Positions 1-8,013 of a stretch of DNA of 39,344 nt are shown in pieces. The notes beneath the pieces are model-generated. The model did not search any database and was not told where the DNA came from. It saw nothing but the letters and a program-made list of their open reading frames with translations. A program made the position numbers and the translations under genes. Origin of the DNA: an uncultured delta proteobacterium (lineage in GTDB: Bacteria; Desulfobacterota; WTBG01; CAIYCZ01; CAIRTM01); contig CAIWCT010000266.1 of assembly GCA_903911225.1 (NCBI GenBank), positions 1-39,344 on the forward strand, read 5' to 3'. Each line of letters begins with the position of its first letter. Within the stretch, counting starts at the first letter, position 1.

Positions 1-75
1 ATTTTGCCCTATTGAGCGAAGTGAAATATCTCATTTACAGAAATATAGATTCTTCACTGCGTTCAGAATGACACT
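1..75. repeat. degenerate palindromic interspersed repeat
   Basis: Bases 11-31 and 47-72 are imperfect inverted copies of each other. One arm reads as gagcgaagtgaaatatct and the other, reversed, as gaacgcagtgaagaatct. The sequence resembles small palindromic interspersed elements (tcattctgagcgaagcgaag-type) seen scattered between genes in many deltaproteobacterial and related genomes. It lies outside the polysaccharide operon. It has no coding content, and its outer limit may lie beyond the window edge. Confidence 0.5.
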
Positions 76-93
76 TTACTTTACACTGGATAT

Positions 94-120
94 TTGACAA
101 AGAATATTAAAATATATAAT
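94..120 (+). promoter_or_regulatory. candidate sigma-70 promoter upstream of wzm
   Basis: A perfect -35 hexamer TTGACA (94-99) and a perfect -10 hexamer TATAAT (115-120) are separated by 15 bases, slightly short of the optimal 17. The surroundings are very AT-rich. Transcription would start near 127 and leave a leader of about 165 bases before the first ATG at 293. It is the only convincing promoter I see for the left block. AT-richness makes chance matches easier, so the call is moderate. Confidence 0.45.
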
Positions 121-292
121 TGAGTATTTTTTTGAGCACCTTGCTTTCAAAAAAAATCAGACAATACAAGACCAAACGGCCCATCCACACCGTTCACGAA
201 GAAGGATGTAACCGAGAGGGCGGAGCTGTATAAAACCACCCCGTATTCACATGCATAGATAAAAACAGCTCTAAGGCTTTTTAATTAAAAAA
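121..292 (+). other. untranslated leader of the polysaccharide operon with an inverted repeat
   Basis: This non-coding stretch precedes wzm. It contains a 7-base inverted repeat, GAGCTGT at 223-229 and ACAGCTC at 265-271, with a 35-base loop, followed by taaggcttttt. The shape could form a weak stem that influences read-through into the operon, but the loop is long and the T-run short. I found no convincing ops/JUMPstart motif and no recognisable riboswitch. The ribosome binding site before ATG 293 is weak. Confidence 0.3.
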
Positions 293-1132
293 ATGGATAC
301 TAAAATAGCTGAAAACCATGAAACCATTATTGAAAGCTCGAGGGGATTGCCATGCCTTGGTCTTGCTGATGTATGGGAATACCGGGATCTGCTCTTTTTC
401 CTGCTCTGGCGTGAAATAAAAGGGCGTTATCGACAGATGGCGCTTGGCCCATTGTGGATGCTTGTCGCCCCACTGGGGCAGATGATTATTTACAGTGTGC
501 TACTGGGCGTTCTAGCCCGCCTGCCCTCGGAAGGTGTTCCTTATGCGCTCTTTACCTATGCTGGTTTGCTGCCCTGGCAGTTCTTTGCCAATACAACACG
601 GCAAACAGCCGACAGTCTTGTCAATCAGCAGGCTATTATCGCCAAGGTATATTTCCCCCGCCTGATTATTCCCCTGGTTTCAGTGCTTTCCGGTCTTGTA
701 GATTTCCTTGCGTCTCTTGTCGTCCTTGCGATTCTGATGCTTTTTTTCCGCGTCGCGCCTGCATGGACTTTTGTGGCCCTCCCGTTTTTCCTCATCCTCG
801 CGACCATGCTGGGGTTGGGGATCGGTTTGTGGCTTGCCTGCCTGAATGTAAAATTCCGCGACACGGCTATAGGTTTGGGCTTTGCTCTTGAAGCTTTAAG
901 ATTTTTAACACCTGTGGTCTATGCGTCAAGCCTCATCCCTGAACGCTGGCAAACGCTGTATCATCTCAATCCCCTGACACCTGTAATCGAGGGTTTTCGA
1001 TGGGCGCTGCTGGGGGTAGGCCCAATGCCAAACTGGACAGCAGCCTGGGCAGTATTAGTAGCACTTCTTGTGCTCATCAGCGGCGCATTCTATTTCCGCC
1101 ATACAGAGCGCACGATAGTTGATATTCTGTAA
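293..1132 (+). CDS. wzm: ABC-2 type polysaccharide/O-antigen exporter, permease subunit
   Basis: This is the membrane half of an ABC transporter that moves a finished, lipid-linked polysaccharide across the inner membrane. The 279-residue length is normal for the family. An amphipathic N-terminal part (residues 28-50, including LLWREIKGRYRQMALGPLW) is followed by about six hydrophobic segments (near 55-76, 85-100, 122-152, 157-183, 193-212 and 248-268). The ABC-2 C-terminal signature around residues 225-236 (LNPLTPVIEGFR) is present. The partner ATPase starts 15 bases downstream, so the two form one transport unit. The ATG at 293 is the only start that keeps the full cytoplasmic N-terminus. 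Confidence is high for the family. The exact substrate (O-antigen, capsule or teichoic-like polymer) cannot be read from the sequence. Confidence 0.93.
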   Translation: MDTKIAENHETIIESSRGLPCLGLADVWEYRDLLFFLLWREIKGRYRQMALGPLWMLVAPLGQMIIYSVLLGVLARLPSEGVPYALFTYAGLLPWQFFANTTRQTADSLVNQQAIIAKVYFPRLIIPLVSVLSGLVDFLASLVVLAILMLFFRVAPAWTFVALPFFLILATMLGLGIGLWLACLNVKFRDTAIGLGFALEALRFLTPVVYASSLIPERWQTLYHLNPLTPVIEGFRWALLGVGPMPNWTAAWAVLVALLVLISGAFYFRHTERTIVDIL

Positions 1133-1147
1133 TCGGTAAAAAAGTTA

Positions 1148-2416
1148 ATGGAAAGCATGGACACTCCAGTAATCAGAGTTGAAAAATTAAGCAAAATGTA
1201 CCGCATCGGGGCAAAGGAGCAACAACCGCAGACACGCGCCGGCGCCTTTAAGCGGGCGGCAATTTCGCCGATTGCCTACCTGCGCAGCACGCTCCGACCG
1301 CCCAGAGAAGAAGAGATTTTCTGGGCGCTGCAGGATATCAGCTTTGAAGTTAAGCACGGCGAAGTAGTCGGGATTATTGGTCGCAACGGAGCAGGAAAAT
1401 CAACATTGCTTAAAATACTTTCCCGCATTACCGAGCCGACAAGCGGCAGAGCTGTCATTAATGGACGTGTTGGATCGCTGCTTGAAGTCGGGACCGGATT
1501 TCACCCCGAATTGACTGGACGCGAAAACATATTTTTAAACGGCGCCATCATGGGAATGAAGCGCAATGAGATACAGCGCAAGTTTGATGAAATTGTCGAT
1601 TTCTCCGGTGTTGAAAAATTCATCGACACCCCGGTGAAGCGCTATTCAAGCGGCATGTACGTGCGGCTGGCATTTGCCGTTGCCGCGCATCTTGAGCCAG
1701 ACATACTGATTATTGATGAAGTGCTGGCGGTAGGAGATACGGAGTTTCAAAAAAAGTGCCTGGGGAAGATGGGAGACGTAGCTAAAAAAGGGAGAACCGT
1801 GTTGTTTGTGAGCCATAATATGGCTGCTATTGAAAACCTATGTCGTCGCGCTGTGGTACTGGATAAGGGCCTCATCAGGTTTACAGGAACACAAATAGCA
1901 GCGATTTCCGAGTATCAGAGAATTTTTTCGGCAAACCAGGCATCTCTTAAGGATCGGACCGATCGCAAGGGGTCAGGCGAAGTGCGGGTAGTGGGAATTG
2001 AGCTCAGGGACGCAGAAGGCCACACGATTGACAGCGTGGTCTGCGGGCAGGATTTTGATATTGTTTTTCATTTCGAGGCCTCAGCCGGCTTTCGCAGCAA
2101 TCGCGTGGTTGCAAGCTTTATTGTAAAAACCCAGTGGGATGTGCCTGTTTTTCTGCATCACAACCGCATGTCCGGCACCGAGTTTGGGGAGCTACCCAGT
2201 CAAGGGGCATTTGTGTGCCGCATACACAAAACCCCCTTAACACCCTCCCCCTACAGGATTGGCTACAGCATTATTATTGGCAATGATTACCTGGATAGCA
2301 TAAGCGACGCAGCCGAATTGAATATCATAGCCGGGGATTTCTTCAAGTCCGGCGAAGTGCCTCCAAGCAGTCATGGTTTCTGCCTAGTCCAAGGCTCTTG
2401 GAGTATGGAATCATGA
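1148..2416 (+). CDS. wzt: ABC transporter ATP-binding protein with C-terminal Wzt-type domain
   Basis: This is the cytoplasmic ATPase that powers export of the polysaccharide through Wzm. The 422-residue protein shows a Walker A motif GRNGAGKST (78-86), an ABC signature YSSGM (166-170), Walker B ILIIDE (186-191) and the switch histidine H223. The spacer before Walker A (residues 20-57) is long, as in KpsT/Wzt proteins. Residues from about 270 to the end match the size and position of the Wzt C-terminal beta-sandwich, which in E. coli O8/O9a binds the modified end of the glycan and couples chain termination to export. An alternative start lies at 1157. The last codons overlap the next gene by ATGA, so translation of the two is probably coupled. 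The C-terminal extension argues for export of a finished, end-capped chain. Confidence 0.93.
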   Translation: MESMDTPVIRVEKLSKMYRIGAKEQQPQTRAGAFKRAAISPIAYLRSTLRPPREEEIFWALQDISFEVKHGEVVGIIGRNGAGKSTLLKILSRITEPTSGRAVINGRVGSLLEVGTGFHPELTGRENIFLNGAIMGMKRNEIQRKFDEIVDFSGVEKFIDTPVKRYSSGMYVRLAFAVAAHLEPDILIIDEVLAVGDTEFQKKCLGKMGDVAKKGRTVLFVSHNMAAIENLCRRAVVLDKGLIRFTGTQIAAISEYQRIFSANQASLKDRTDRKGSGEVRVVGIELRDAEGHTIDSVVCGQDFDIVFHFEASAGFRSNRVVASFIVKTQWDVPVFLHHNRMSGTEFGELPSQGAFVCRIHKTPLTPSPYRIGYSIIIGNDYLDSISDAAELNIIAGDFFKSGEVPPSSHGFCLVQGSWSMES

Positions 2417-3198
2417 AAATCATTTCGCAAAATATCATAAATCGCATAAAAAATAAAATTCCGGACAGCCTGATAAAACATTTTTTGTTTTTCGTTAAAA
2501 AAACTTCTTCTGCCCCAACCCCGATAGCAGTAGAGCGGGCCGAGCAAACCTTTTATATCAATTATCTGCGCGAGGGCATGGCTGTATTTGATGTAGGGGC
2601 CAATATTGGAGAATTGACCCTGCTGTTTTCACGTTTCGTTCAGCCGGGCGGCAAAGTATTCTCCTTTGAGGCTTGCACGGATACTTTCGACAAACTCGCA
2701 TCAATATATAAGCTATCTGGACGAGCTAATGTAGAATTGCATCACATGGCCCTATCAGACACCAACGGCACCTTAGAGCTCTATGTTTATCCAAACGAAT
2801 ACTCGGGATGGAACACCCTTGCAAATAGGCCATTGGCGTCCTACGGTATTGACGTCAAACCTGTTAAACGTGAGCAGGTTAGATCTTCCACGATAGACAC
2901 ATTCTGCCAGGAAAGAGGCATAACACATATTGATTTACTGAAGATTGATGTTGAGGGGGCGGAACACCAGGTTTTGCTTGGCGCACGGCATATGCTGGAA
3001 CAGAAACAAATTAGCTGCTGTGTCTTTGAGTTTGGCGGTACAACCTTTGACATGGGTAATACGCCAGAAATGATAGAGAGCTATCTGGCAAAGGTGGGTT
3101 ATCGGATACGTAATATCATGCCGGGAAATCCGTGCTTCCCGGGTCGTGAAAGTGCAATGGCTGCACAGTTCGCCATACATGTTGCAGAGCCGAAATAG
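2413..3198 (+). CDS. FkbM family SAM-dependent methyltransferase
   Basis: This is a predicted O-methyltransferase of the FkbM family, which usually acts on sugar hydroxyls. The SAM-binding motif FDVGANIGELTLLFSR lies in the first third of the protein, followed by the acidic FSFEA strand, and the family hallmark LLKIDVEGAEHQVL lies near residue 180. I chose ATG 2413 over the upstream TTG 2398. It overlaps the wzt stop codon as ATGA and has GGAG nine bases upstream, giving 261 residues. The coupling to wzt suggests, but does not prove, that the enzyme modifies the exported chain, possibly its terminal residue. The substrate hydroxyl is unknown. Confidence 0.88.
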   Translation: MKIISQNIINRIKNKIPDSLIKHFLFFVKKTSSAPTPIAVERAEQTFYINYLREGMAVFDVGANIGELTLLFSRFVQPGGKVFSFEACTDTFDKLASIYKLSGRANVELHHMALSDTNGTLELYVYPNEYSGWNTLANRPLASYGIDVKPVKREQVRSSTIDTFCQERGITHIDLLKIDVEGAEHQVLLGARHMLEQKQISCCVFEFGGTTFDMGNTPEMIESYLAKVGYRIRNIMPGNPCFPGRESAMAAQFAIHVAEPK

Positions 3199-3200
3199 TT

Positions 3201-3956
3201 ATGTTTGCTGAAATCAACTGGATGTTGGGCTATCAAATTAAAGCTTTGCGGAGGGGCATTGCCACTTGGCGTAATAATATGTACTCATGGGGAAAGTTCT
3301 GGCGCAGTTACAAGTCCTATAAGCGGCTTGCACCAACCTACATACAACCAGAACTACAGTGGCTTTACCCATGCCTGGGCGACGATACAGAGGAAACACA
3401 GATTGAGCCAATCTACTTCTACCAGGACGCATGGGCATTTGAACGGATTGTTCAGCAAAGGCCATCAGCTCACATCGATGTAGGATCCCATCACAATTTC
3501 GTTGCCTTGCTCTCCAAGGTAGTTCCGGTCACCATGGTGGATATCCGGCCTCTGTCGCTTCCTTTAGAGTCGCTGCAATTCCGGCGGGGCTCCATTTTGG
3601 AATTACCGTTCGAGGATGGCAGTGTATCTTCGATCTCCAGCCTCTGTGTGGTTGAGCATATAGGCCTCGGCCGTTATGGCGATCAGCTGGATCCACAGGG
3701 CACAGAAAAGGCGATTGCGGAACTGAAACGCGTTTTGGCGCCGGGGGGTGATTTCTATATCTCGGTTCCAATTAATGATGAAAATCGCACCTATTTCAAT
3801 GCGCACAGATCTTTCAAAGAAGCATATCTCGTAGAACAGTTTCATCAACTGCAGGTTATAGAAAAGCGTTACATATTCGGCAATAGTTTCCTTTCTCAAC
3901 CAGTGGCCGGTTTCGGGATTGGCTGTTATCATCTGCGTCAAGCGGAGGCAAAATAG
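3201..3956 (+). CDS. DUF268-type protein, methyltransferase-like
   Basis: This 251-residue protein contains HIDVGSHHNFVALLS followed by VTMVDIRPL, EDGSVSSISSLCVVEHIGLG and LKRVLAPGGDFYISVP. The order is that of a class I SAM methyltransferase, and the VEHIGLGRYGDQLDPQG block is characteristic of the DUF268 family. The first 60 residues are basic and aromatic and have no recognisable domain. The gene starts two bases after the FkbM stop codon and is followed immediately by the next gene, so it is part of the same operon. DUF268 proteins are repeatedly seen in polysaccharide loci, but I know of no defined reaction for them. Family call good, function tentative. Confidence 0.8.
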   Translation: MFAEINWMLGYQIKALRRGIATWRNNMYSWGKFWRSYKSYKRLAPTYIQPELQWLYPCLGDDTEETQIEPIYFYQDAWAFERIVQQRPSAHIDVGSHHNFVALLSKVVPVTMVDIRPLSLPLESLQFRRGSILELPFEDGSVSSISSLCVVEHIGLGRYGDQLDPQGTEKAIAELKRVLAPGGDFYISVPINDENRTYFNAHRSFKEAYLVEQFHQLQVIEKRYIFGNSFLSQPVAGFGIGCYHLRQAEAK

Positions 3957-4670
3957 ATGGGAATTGTGCGCATGGGGCCCCCAGAAGAGCTTTTATTGCT
4001 TCTCAAGCGAGATCTAAACGTGTCGACATTTGTCGAGACCGGAACGTTCAATGGTGGAACAGCAGCGTGGGCCTCAAACCACTTCAAAAAAGTAATTACC
4101 ATCGAGAATTCAAAAATTTATTTTGATGAAGCAAAAAACACCTACAAGCATCTTCAAAACATTGATTTCCTGTTTGGCGATTCTCGTTCAGTGCTAAAAA
4201 ATACTGTGGCACAGATCCCCAAACCAGCGATATTTTGGCTAGATGCCCACTGGTGCAGCATGGACTCCTATGGCTACAATGACCAATGCCCGATTATTGA
4301 AGAAGTCCAACTTGTCGGCTCAACGGGCATAAAGCATTGCATTTTCATTGACGATGCCCGCCTTTTCTTGTCACCGCCGCCCCTCCCTAACAAAACAGAG
4401 CAGTGGCCGACCATCGACCAATTATGCAGCACTATTCAATCAATAAGCAAATCCTATTACATAGTCGTCTTCGAAGATGTGATCATAGCTACCCCGGACA
4501 ATTCCCGAGCCCTGGTTTCCGAATATTGTCAGACAGCCAATACGCGGGCATGGCAAGACCATGGAAAGCATGTTACGCCTCTGCCAAACGGACTAAGCCT
4601 AACTAAGCAGGGCGTTCGGGTAGTGGCACAAAAGGCCTGGGGCAAGTTCAAGCAGGCCATTCGTGCCTAA
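3957..4670 (+). CDS. putative SAM-dependent methyltransferase-like protein
   Basis: The 237-residue product begins directly after the preceding TAG, with no spacer. It carries a glycine-rich motif VETGTFNGGTAAWAS (about residues 22-36), an acidic strand end VITIENS, a GDS step and a conserved-looking IFWLDAHW block with a later FIDDAR. This follows the layout of a Rossmann methyltransferase, with the D-A-H segment near the expected catalytic face. The last 60 residues are less distinctive. An in-frame ATG at 3972 is an alternative start. In context it would be a third consecutive modifying enzyme after the exporter. Methyltransferase fold is fairly likely. The substrate is unknown. Confidence 0.68.
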   Translation: MGIVRMGPPEELLLLLKRDLNVSTFVETGTFNGGTAAWASNHFKKVITIENSKIYFDEAKNTYKHLQNIDFLFGDSRSVLKNTVAQIPKPAIFWLDAHWCSMDSYGYNDQCPIIEEVQLVGSTGIKHCIFIDDARLFLSPPPLPNKTEQWPTIDQLCSTIQSISKSYYIVVFEDVIIATPDNSRALVSEYCQTANTRAWQDHGKHVTPLPNGLSLTKQGVRVVAQKAWGKFKQAIRA

Positions 4671-4682
4671 GGGAATAACCAC

Positions 4683-6014
4683 ATGATCAAACTAAAACCA
4701 CTGCCGGAGCTTAGTCATCATTGCCCCTTTGACGATGCCAGGCTAGAGGTACTCCACTGGTATATCCCTGGCATGCGCAACCTGGCGGAGTTGCAATGTC
4801 CAAAATGTGGCCGAGAATTCTATGGGGATTTGCTTGCAGGTCAAGCACTTTTCACTCCAATGCTGCTGGAAAAACAGACTGGAAACGTACATGATCCGTA
4901 CAACGTCAAATGGTTTGCCGATTGGTTGCGTAATTCGTATAAGAATCGAAGCGCTGCACCGTTAGAGTTTGTGACAGAGGATTTCCGGCCCTTACAAAAC
5001 CCTTTGTTGTTAAACTGCCTGGATTCACTATACGGGCATTGCCTGCTGAAGCTGCTCAACGCCCAGTATTATCTGGAGAAGCGGCCCGAGCTTGACCTGG
5101 TGATGCTTGTGCCCAAGTGTATGCGATGGATGGTGCCGGATGGAGTTGCTGCAATCTGGACTATCGATTTACCGCTTAGTCGCGGCAGTGAGTGGAACGA
5201 CTTTCTGGCAGCAGAAATCAGCGCCAGATTAAAACAATTTGATAAAGTGTGGCTTAGCGTCGCCTATTCCCATCCTCATCCCAAAGATTATGACATAGAG
5301 CGCTTCACACGGGTGCAACCCTTTCCCATAGATAAATGGTATGAACGGCTTGAAACACCTACTGTCACCTTCATCTGGCGGGAAGACCGTCTCTGGGATG
5401 ATGAACGTAACCATGGACGTTTGAAGCAGTGGGTTAATAAACTGAAAGCCCAAATTGGGGCGAGGGGTTTATACTTGCCGCGTCGTGAGCAGACTCGACG
5501 AGTAGTACTTTTGGCAGCCCATCTGCGCAAAGCCTTTCCAAAGCTCAATTTTGCCGTTGTGGGGTTAGGAAAACCGGGCGACATGCCGGACTGGATAGAG
5601 GATTTAAGAACCACCGCGCTTGATGCCACAGAAGAGAAAGCCTGGTGTAACCGATATGCCCGTAGTCATATAGTGATCGGCATACATGGATCAAATATGC
5701 TGCTGCCGAGCGCCCATGCAGGTGCGACAGTTGAACTGATGCCTTCAAAATGCTGGGGGAATATGATTCAGGATCTTCTAATGTCTAATCTGGACTGTCG
5801 TGCAACGCTTTTTCGATACCGTATTGTACCAGCCACTACCCCTGTCATAGAACTCGCCGTAATGATTCATTCACTGATAAAAGATCTAGGAGCTGTTGAT
5901 ATTACAATGGCGCCAGAATCAGTGGCACATAACGATAGTAATGACGTCAGATTGCTCGAGAAAAGGCTGCAATATCTTTCTAAGACAGCCCCATATAATG
6001 ATCTTCCTTGCTGA
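4683..6014 (+). CDS. uncharacterised protein with possible zinc site and GT61-like C-terminus
   Basis: I do not recognise this 443-residue protein as a whole. The N-terminus has His12-His13-Cys14 and a later CPKCG (Cys39, Cys42), which together could bind zinc. The C-terminal half contains VIGIHGSNMLLPSAHAGA followed by VELMP. This resembles the GT61/DUF563 glycosyltransferase signature, in which a HG-x-N segment and a later E-x-x-P are conserved. A strand VVLLAAHLRKAFPKLNFAVVG precedes it, as in GT-B Rossmann folds. The start at 4683 has GGGA about nine bases upstream. It lies between methyltransferases and an amidotransferase, so a transferase acting on the same glycan is reasonable. Function is inferred only. 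Confidence 0.62.
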   Translation: MIKLKPLPELSHHCPFDDARLEVLHWYIPGMRNLAELQCPKCGREFYGDLLAGQALFTPMLLEKQTGNVHDPYNVKWFADWLRNSYKNRSAAPLEFVTEDFRPLQNPLLLNCLDSLYGHCLLKLLNAQYYLEKRPELDLVMLVPKCMRWMVPDGVAAIWTIDLPLSRGSEWNDFLAAEISARLKQFDKVWLSVAYSHPHPKDYDIERFTRVQPFPIDKWYERLETPTVTFIWREDRLWDDERNHGRLKQWVNKLKAQIGARGLYLPRREQTRRVVLLAAHLRKAFPKLNFAVVGLGKPGDMPDWIEDLRTTALDATEEKAWCNRYARSHIVIGIHGSNMLLPSAHAGATVELMPSKCWGNMIQDLLMSNLDCRATLFRYRIVPATTPVIELAVMIHSLIKDLGAVDITMAPESVAHNDSNDVRLLEKRLQYLSKTAPYNDLPC

Positions 6015-6063
6015 TAAAAAAAAAACAGTTGCCCCTGATTAACATCAACAAATTGCCGGTAAA

Positions 6064-7980
6064 ATGTGTGGAATAACGGGAATCATTAGGAACAGGGCTC
6101 TACAGCCCGAGGATATCCAAAAAGTAGGTGCGATGAACGTAGCGCTTGCCCACCGAGGCCCTGACGGCGCAGGAGAGTTCCATGACGCTCACATCGCTTT
6201 GGCCATGCGCCGTCTGAGCATCATTGACCTGGGAGGGGGATGGCAACCACTCTACAACGAAGACCGCTCCTTGGTTTTAGTCATCAATGGTGAGATCTAC
6301 AACTTCATTGAGTTGCGGGAACAACTAGAAAAAAAAGGCCACCGGTTCAGAACCCTAAGCGACGGTGAAACTATCCTACACCTCTACGAAGAGCACGGTC
6401 TGGATTGCGTCCAGCATCTGCGCGGCATGTTCGCCTTTGCCCTGTGGGATGCCAGACAGCGGCGCCTGGTTTTGGCCCGTGACAGAATGGGAGAGAAACC
6501 CCTCTATCTCTACGAATGCAATGGCATGCTGCTGTTCGCCTCAGAACTCAAGGCGTTGATGCGCTCAGGAGCGGTGCCTTTTGAACTGGATCCCGGGTCT
6601 ATCGATCTCTATTTCCATTATTCCTGGATCCCCGAACCAGCCACCCCGATCAAAGGTGTACGCAAACTGGATGCCGCCCATCTGCTGGTAGTGGACGTCG
6701 AGCCGTGGCGTATCCAGGAGACCTGTTATTGGCGCATGGAAAATGCACCGCTGCTTACGGGGAATCCAAAAGAACTCATCCTCGCTGAACTGGAGGCTGT
6801 CAGCAAACTCGTGATCCGATCTGATGTTCCGGTTGGGGTAGCACTAAGCGGTGGGTTTGATTCCAGCGCAATCACTGCGCTGGCAGCGCGTGAGTATCCG
6901 AATACCATGCAGGCCTTCAGCGTCGGCTATCCCGGGCATCCGCCTTGCGATGAGCGCAAGGACGCCAAGGCATTGGCCGATAGCCTGGGAATGCCATTCC
7001 ATGACGTGGAACTCCATACGTCGGATATGGTTGCAACGTTCCCCAAAATGGTTTATTGGCGTGATGATCCCATTGCCGACATTTCAGGATACGGCTATTA
7101 CTCGGTCATGAAACTGGCCAGCGAACACAATGTACCCGTCATGTTGCAGGGCCAAGGCGGGGACGAACTGTTCTGGGGCTATGATGACATCCGCGAGGCC
7201 GTCAGACAGACCGAACGCTTGGCCAAGTTCCGGAAAACCGGATGGCGGATGATGCCGGAGTTGATTAAAGAGAGGCTGCCGCAAACACTGGACCCAAAAA
7301 AGTGGTACCGCTGGTTGAGAGGTGGGGCTGGAATTTCAGAGGCGTTGGCAGAATACCAGGATGTGCTGCATCGACCCAGGGACCGTGTGTGTTTCTATGA
7401 TCTATCGGGTGGTTTCCTCCAGGCTCGAAAAGAAATGAACAAATGGTACAGCAGGACATTTCGGGAAAGTTTGAACAATCACGACGTGCATGCACTGTTC
7501 ACCATCCCCCAACCTTGGCCTCCGCTTGATTTGCTCTTTACCAAACTTATTTGCGACACCTATTTGCGGGAAAATGGCATCACACAAGGGGATAGGTTGA
7601 GCATGGCTTCAGGTGTAGAACTGCGCCTGCCTCTGCTCGATCACAAACTTGTCGAAACCATCATTGGACTACGAAAAACAACCCCTGATCATCAGCTGCC
7701 GCCCAAAGCATGGTTCAAGTCCGCGCTAAGCGGGGTGTTATCCGATGAGGTAATGAACCGCCCGAAACAGGGCTTTGCCCCACCAGTACAGGAGTGGTAT
7801 CGGGCGCTTTTCAAAGCGTATAGCAGGGACCTGGATGACGGATATCTGGTCAAAGATGCGATTCTAAGCCCGGATGGGGCTCGTCATCTGGCACAAGGGG
7901 AAATGGTTACAGGGGTTGTGCATCCACTATCATTCAAAGCTCTCGTTCTTGAAGAGTGGTGTCGTATGATGAGAGCTTAA
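6064..7980 (+). CDS. asnB: asparagine synthase (glutamine-hydrolysing)-type amidotransferase
   Basis: The 638-residue protein is full length for the AsnB family. The N-terminal glutaminase half starts MCGITGI, where Cys2 becomes the nucleophile after Met removal, and has the RGPDG (31-35) and NGEIYN (75-80) motifs. The C-terminal synthetase half has the ATP-pyrophosphatase loop SGGFDSS (262-268), and GQGGDELFWGY is also intact. Nothing is truncated. Such enzymes in polysaccharide clusters are often not for asparagine supply but amidate a sugar, as proposed for WbpS-like proteins acting on uronic acids. That role here is inference from location. The 49-base gap before it includes an A10 tract. 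The start is fixed by the need for Cys at position 2. Confidence 0.92.
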   Translation: MCGITGIIRNRALQPEDIQKVGAMNVALAHRGPDGAGEFHDAHIALAMRRLSIIDLGGGWQPLYNEDRSLVLVINGEIYNFIELREQLEKKGHRFRTLSDGETILHLYEEHGLDCVQHLRGMFAFALWDARQRRLVLARDRMGEKPLYLYECNGMLLFASELKALMRSGAVPFELDPGSIDLYFHYSWIPEPATPIKGVRKLDAAHLLVVDVEPWRIQETCYWRMENAPLLTGNPKELILAELEAVSKLVIRSDVPVGVALSGGFDSSAITALAAREYPNTMQAFSVGYPGHPPCDERKDAKALADSLGMPFHDVELHTSDMVATFPKMVYWRDDPIADISGYGYYSVMKLASEHNVPVMLQGQGGDELFWGYDDIREAVRQTERLAKFRKTGWRMMPELIKERLPQTLDPKKWYRWLRGGAGISEALAEYQDVLHRPRDRVCFYDLSGGFLQARKEMNKWYSRTFRESLNNHDVHALFTIPQPWPPLDLLFTKLICDTYLRENGITQGDRLSMASGVELRLPLLDHKLVETIIGLRKTTPDHQLPPKAWFKSALSGVLSDEVMNRPKQGFAPPVQEWYRALFKAYSRDLDDGYLVKDAILSPDGARHLAQGEMVTGVVHPLSFKALVLEEWCRMMRA

Positions 7981-8013
7981 GCTCTGAAATTTTAAGCCTA
8001 AGGAATTTCTATT

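Noticed and set aside
218-232. Possible ops/RfaH element (GGCGGAGCTGT) upstream of wzm
   Set aside because: The ops core is GGCGGTAGCGT; the match breaks after GGCGG, and no JUMPstart context is present.
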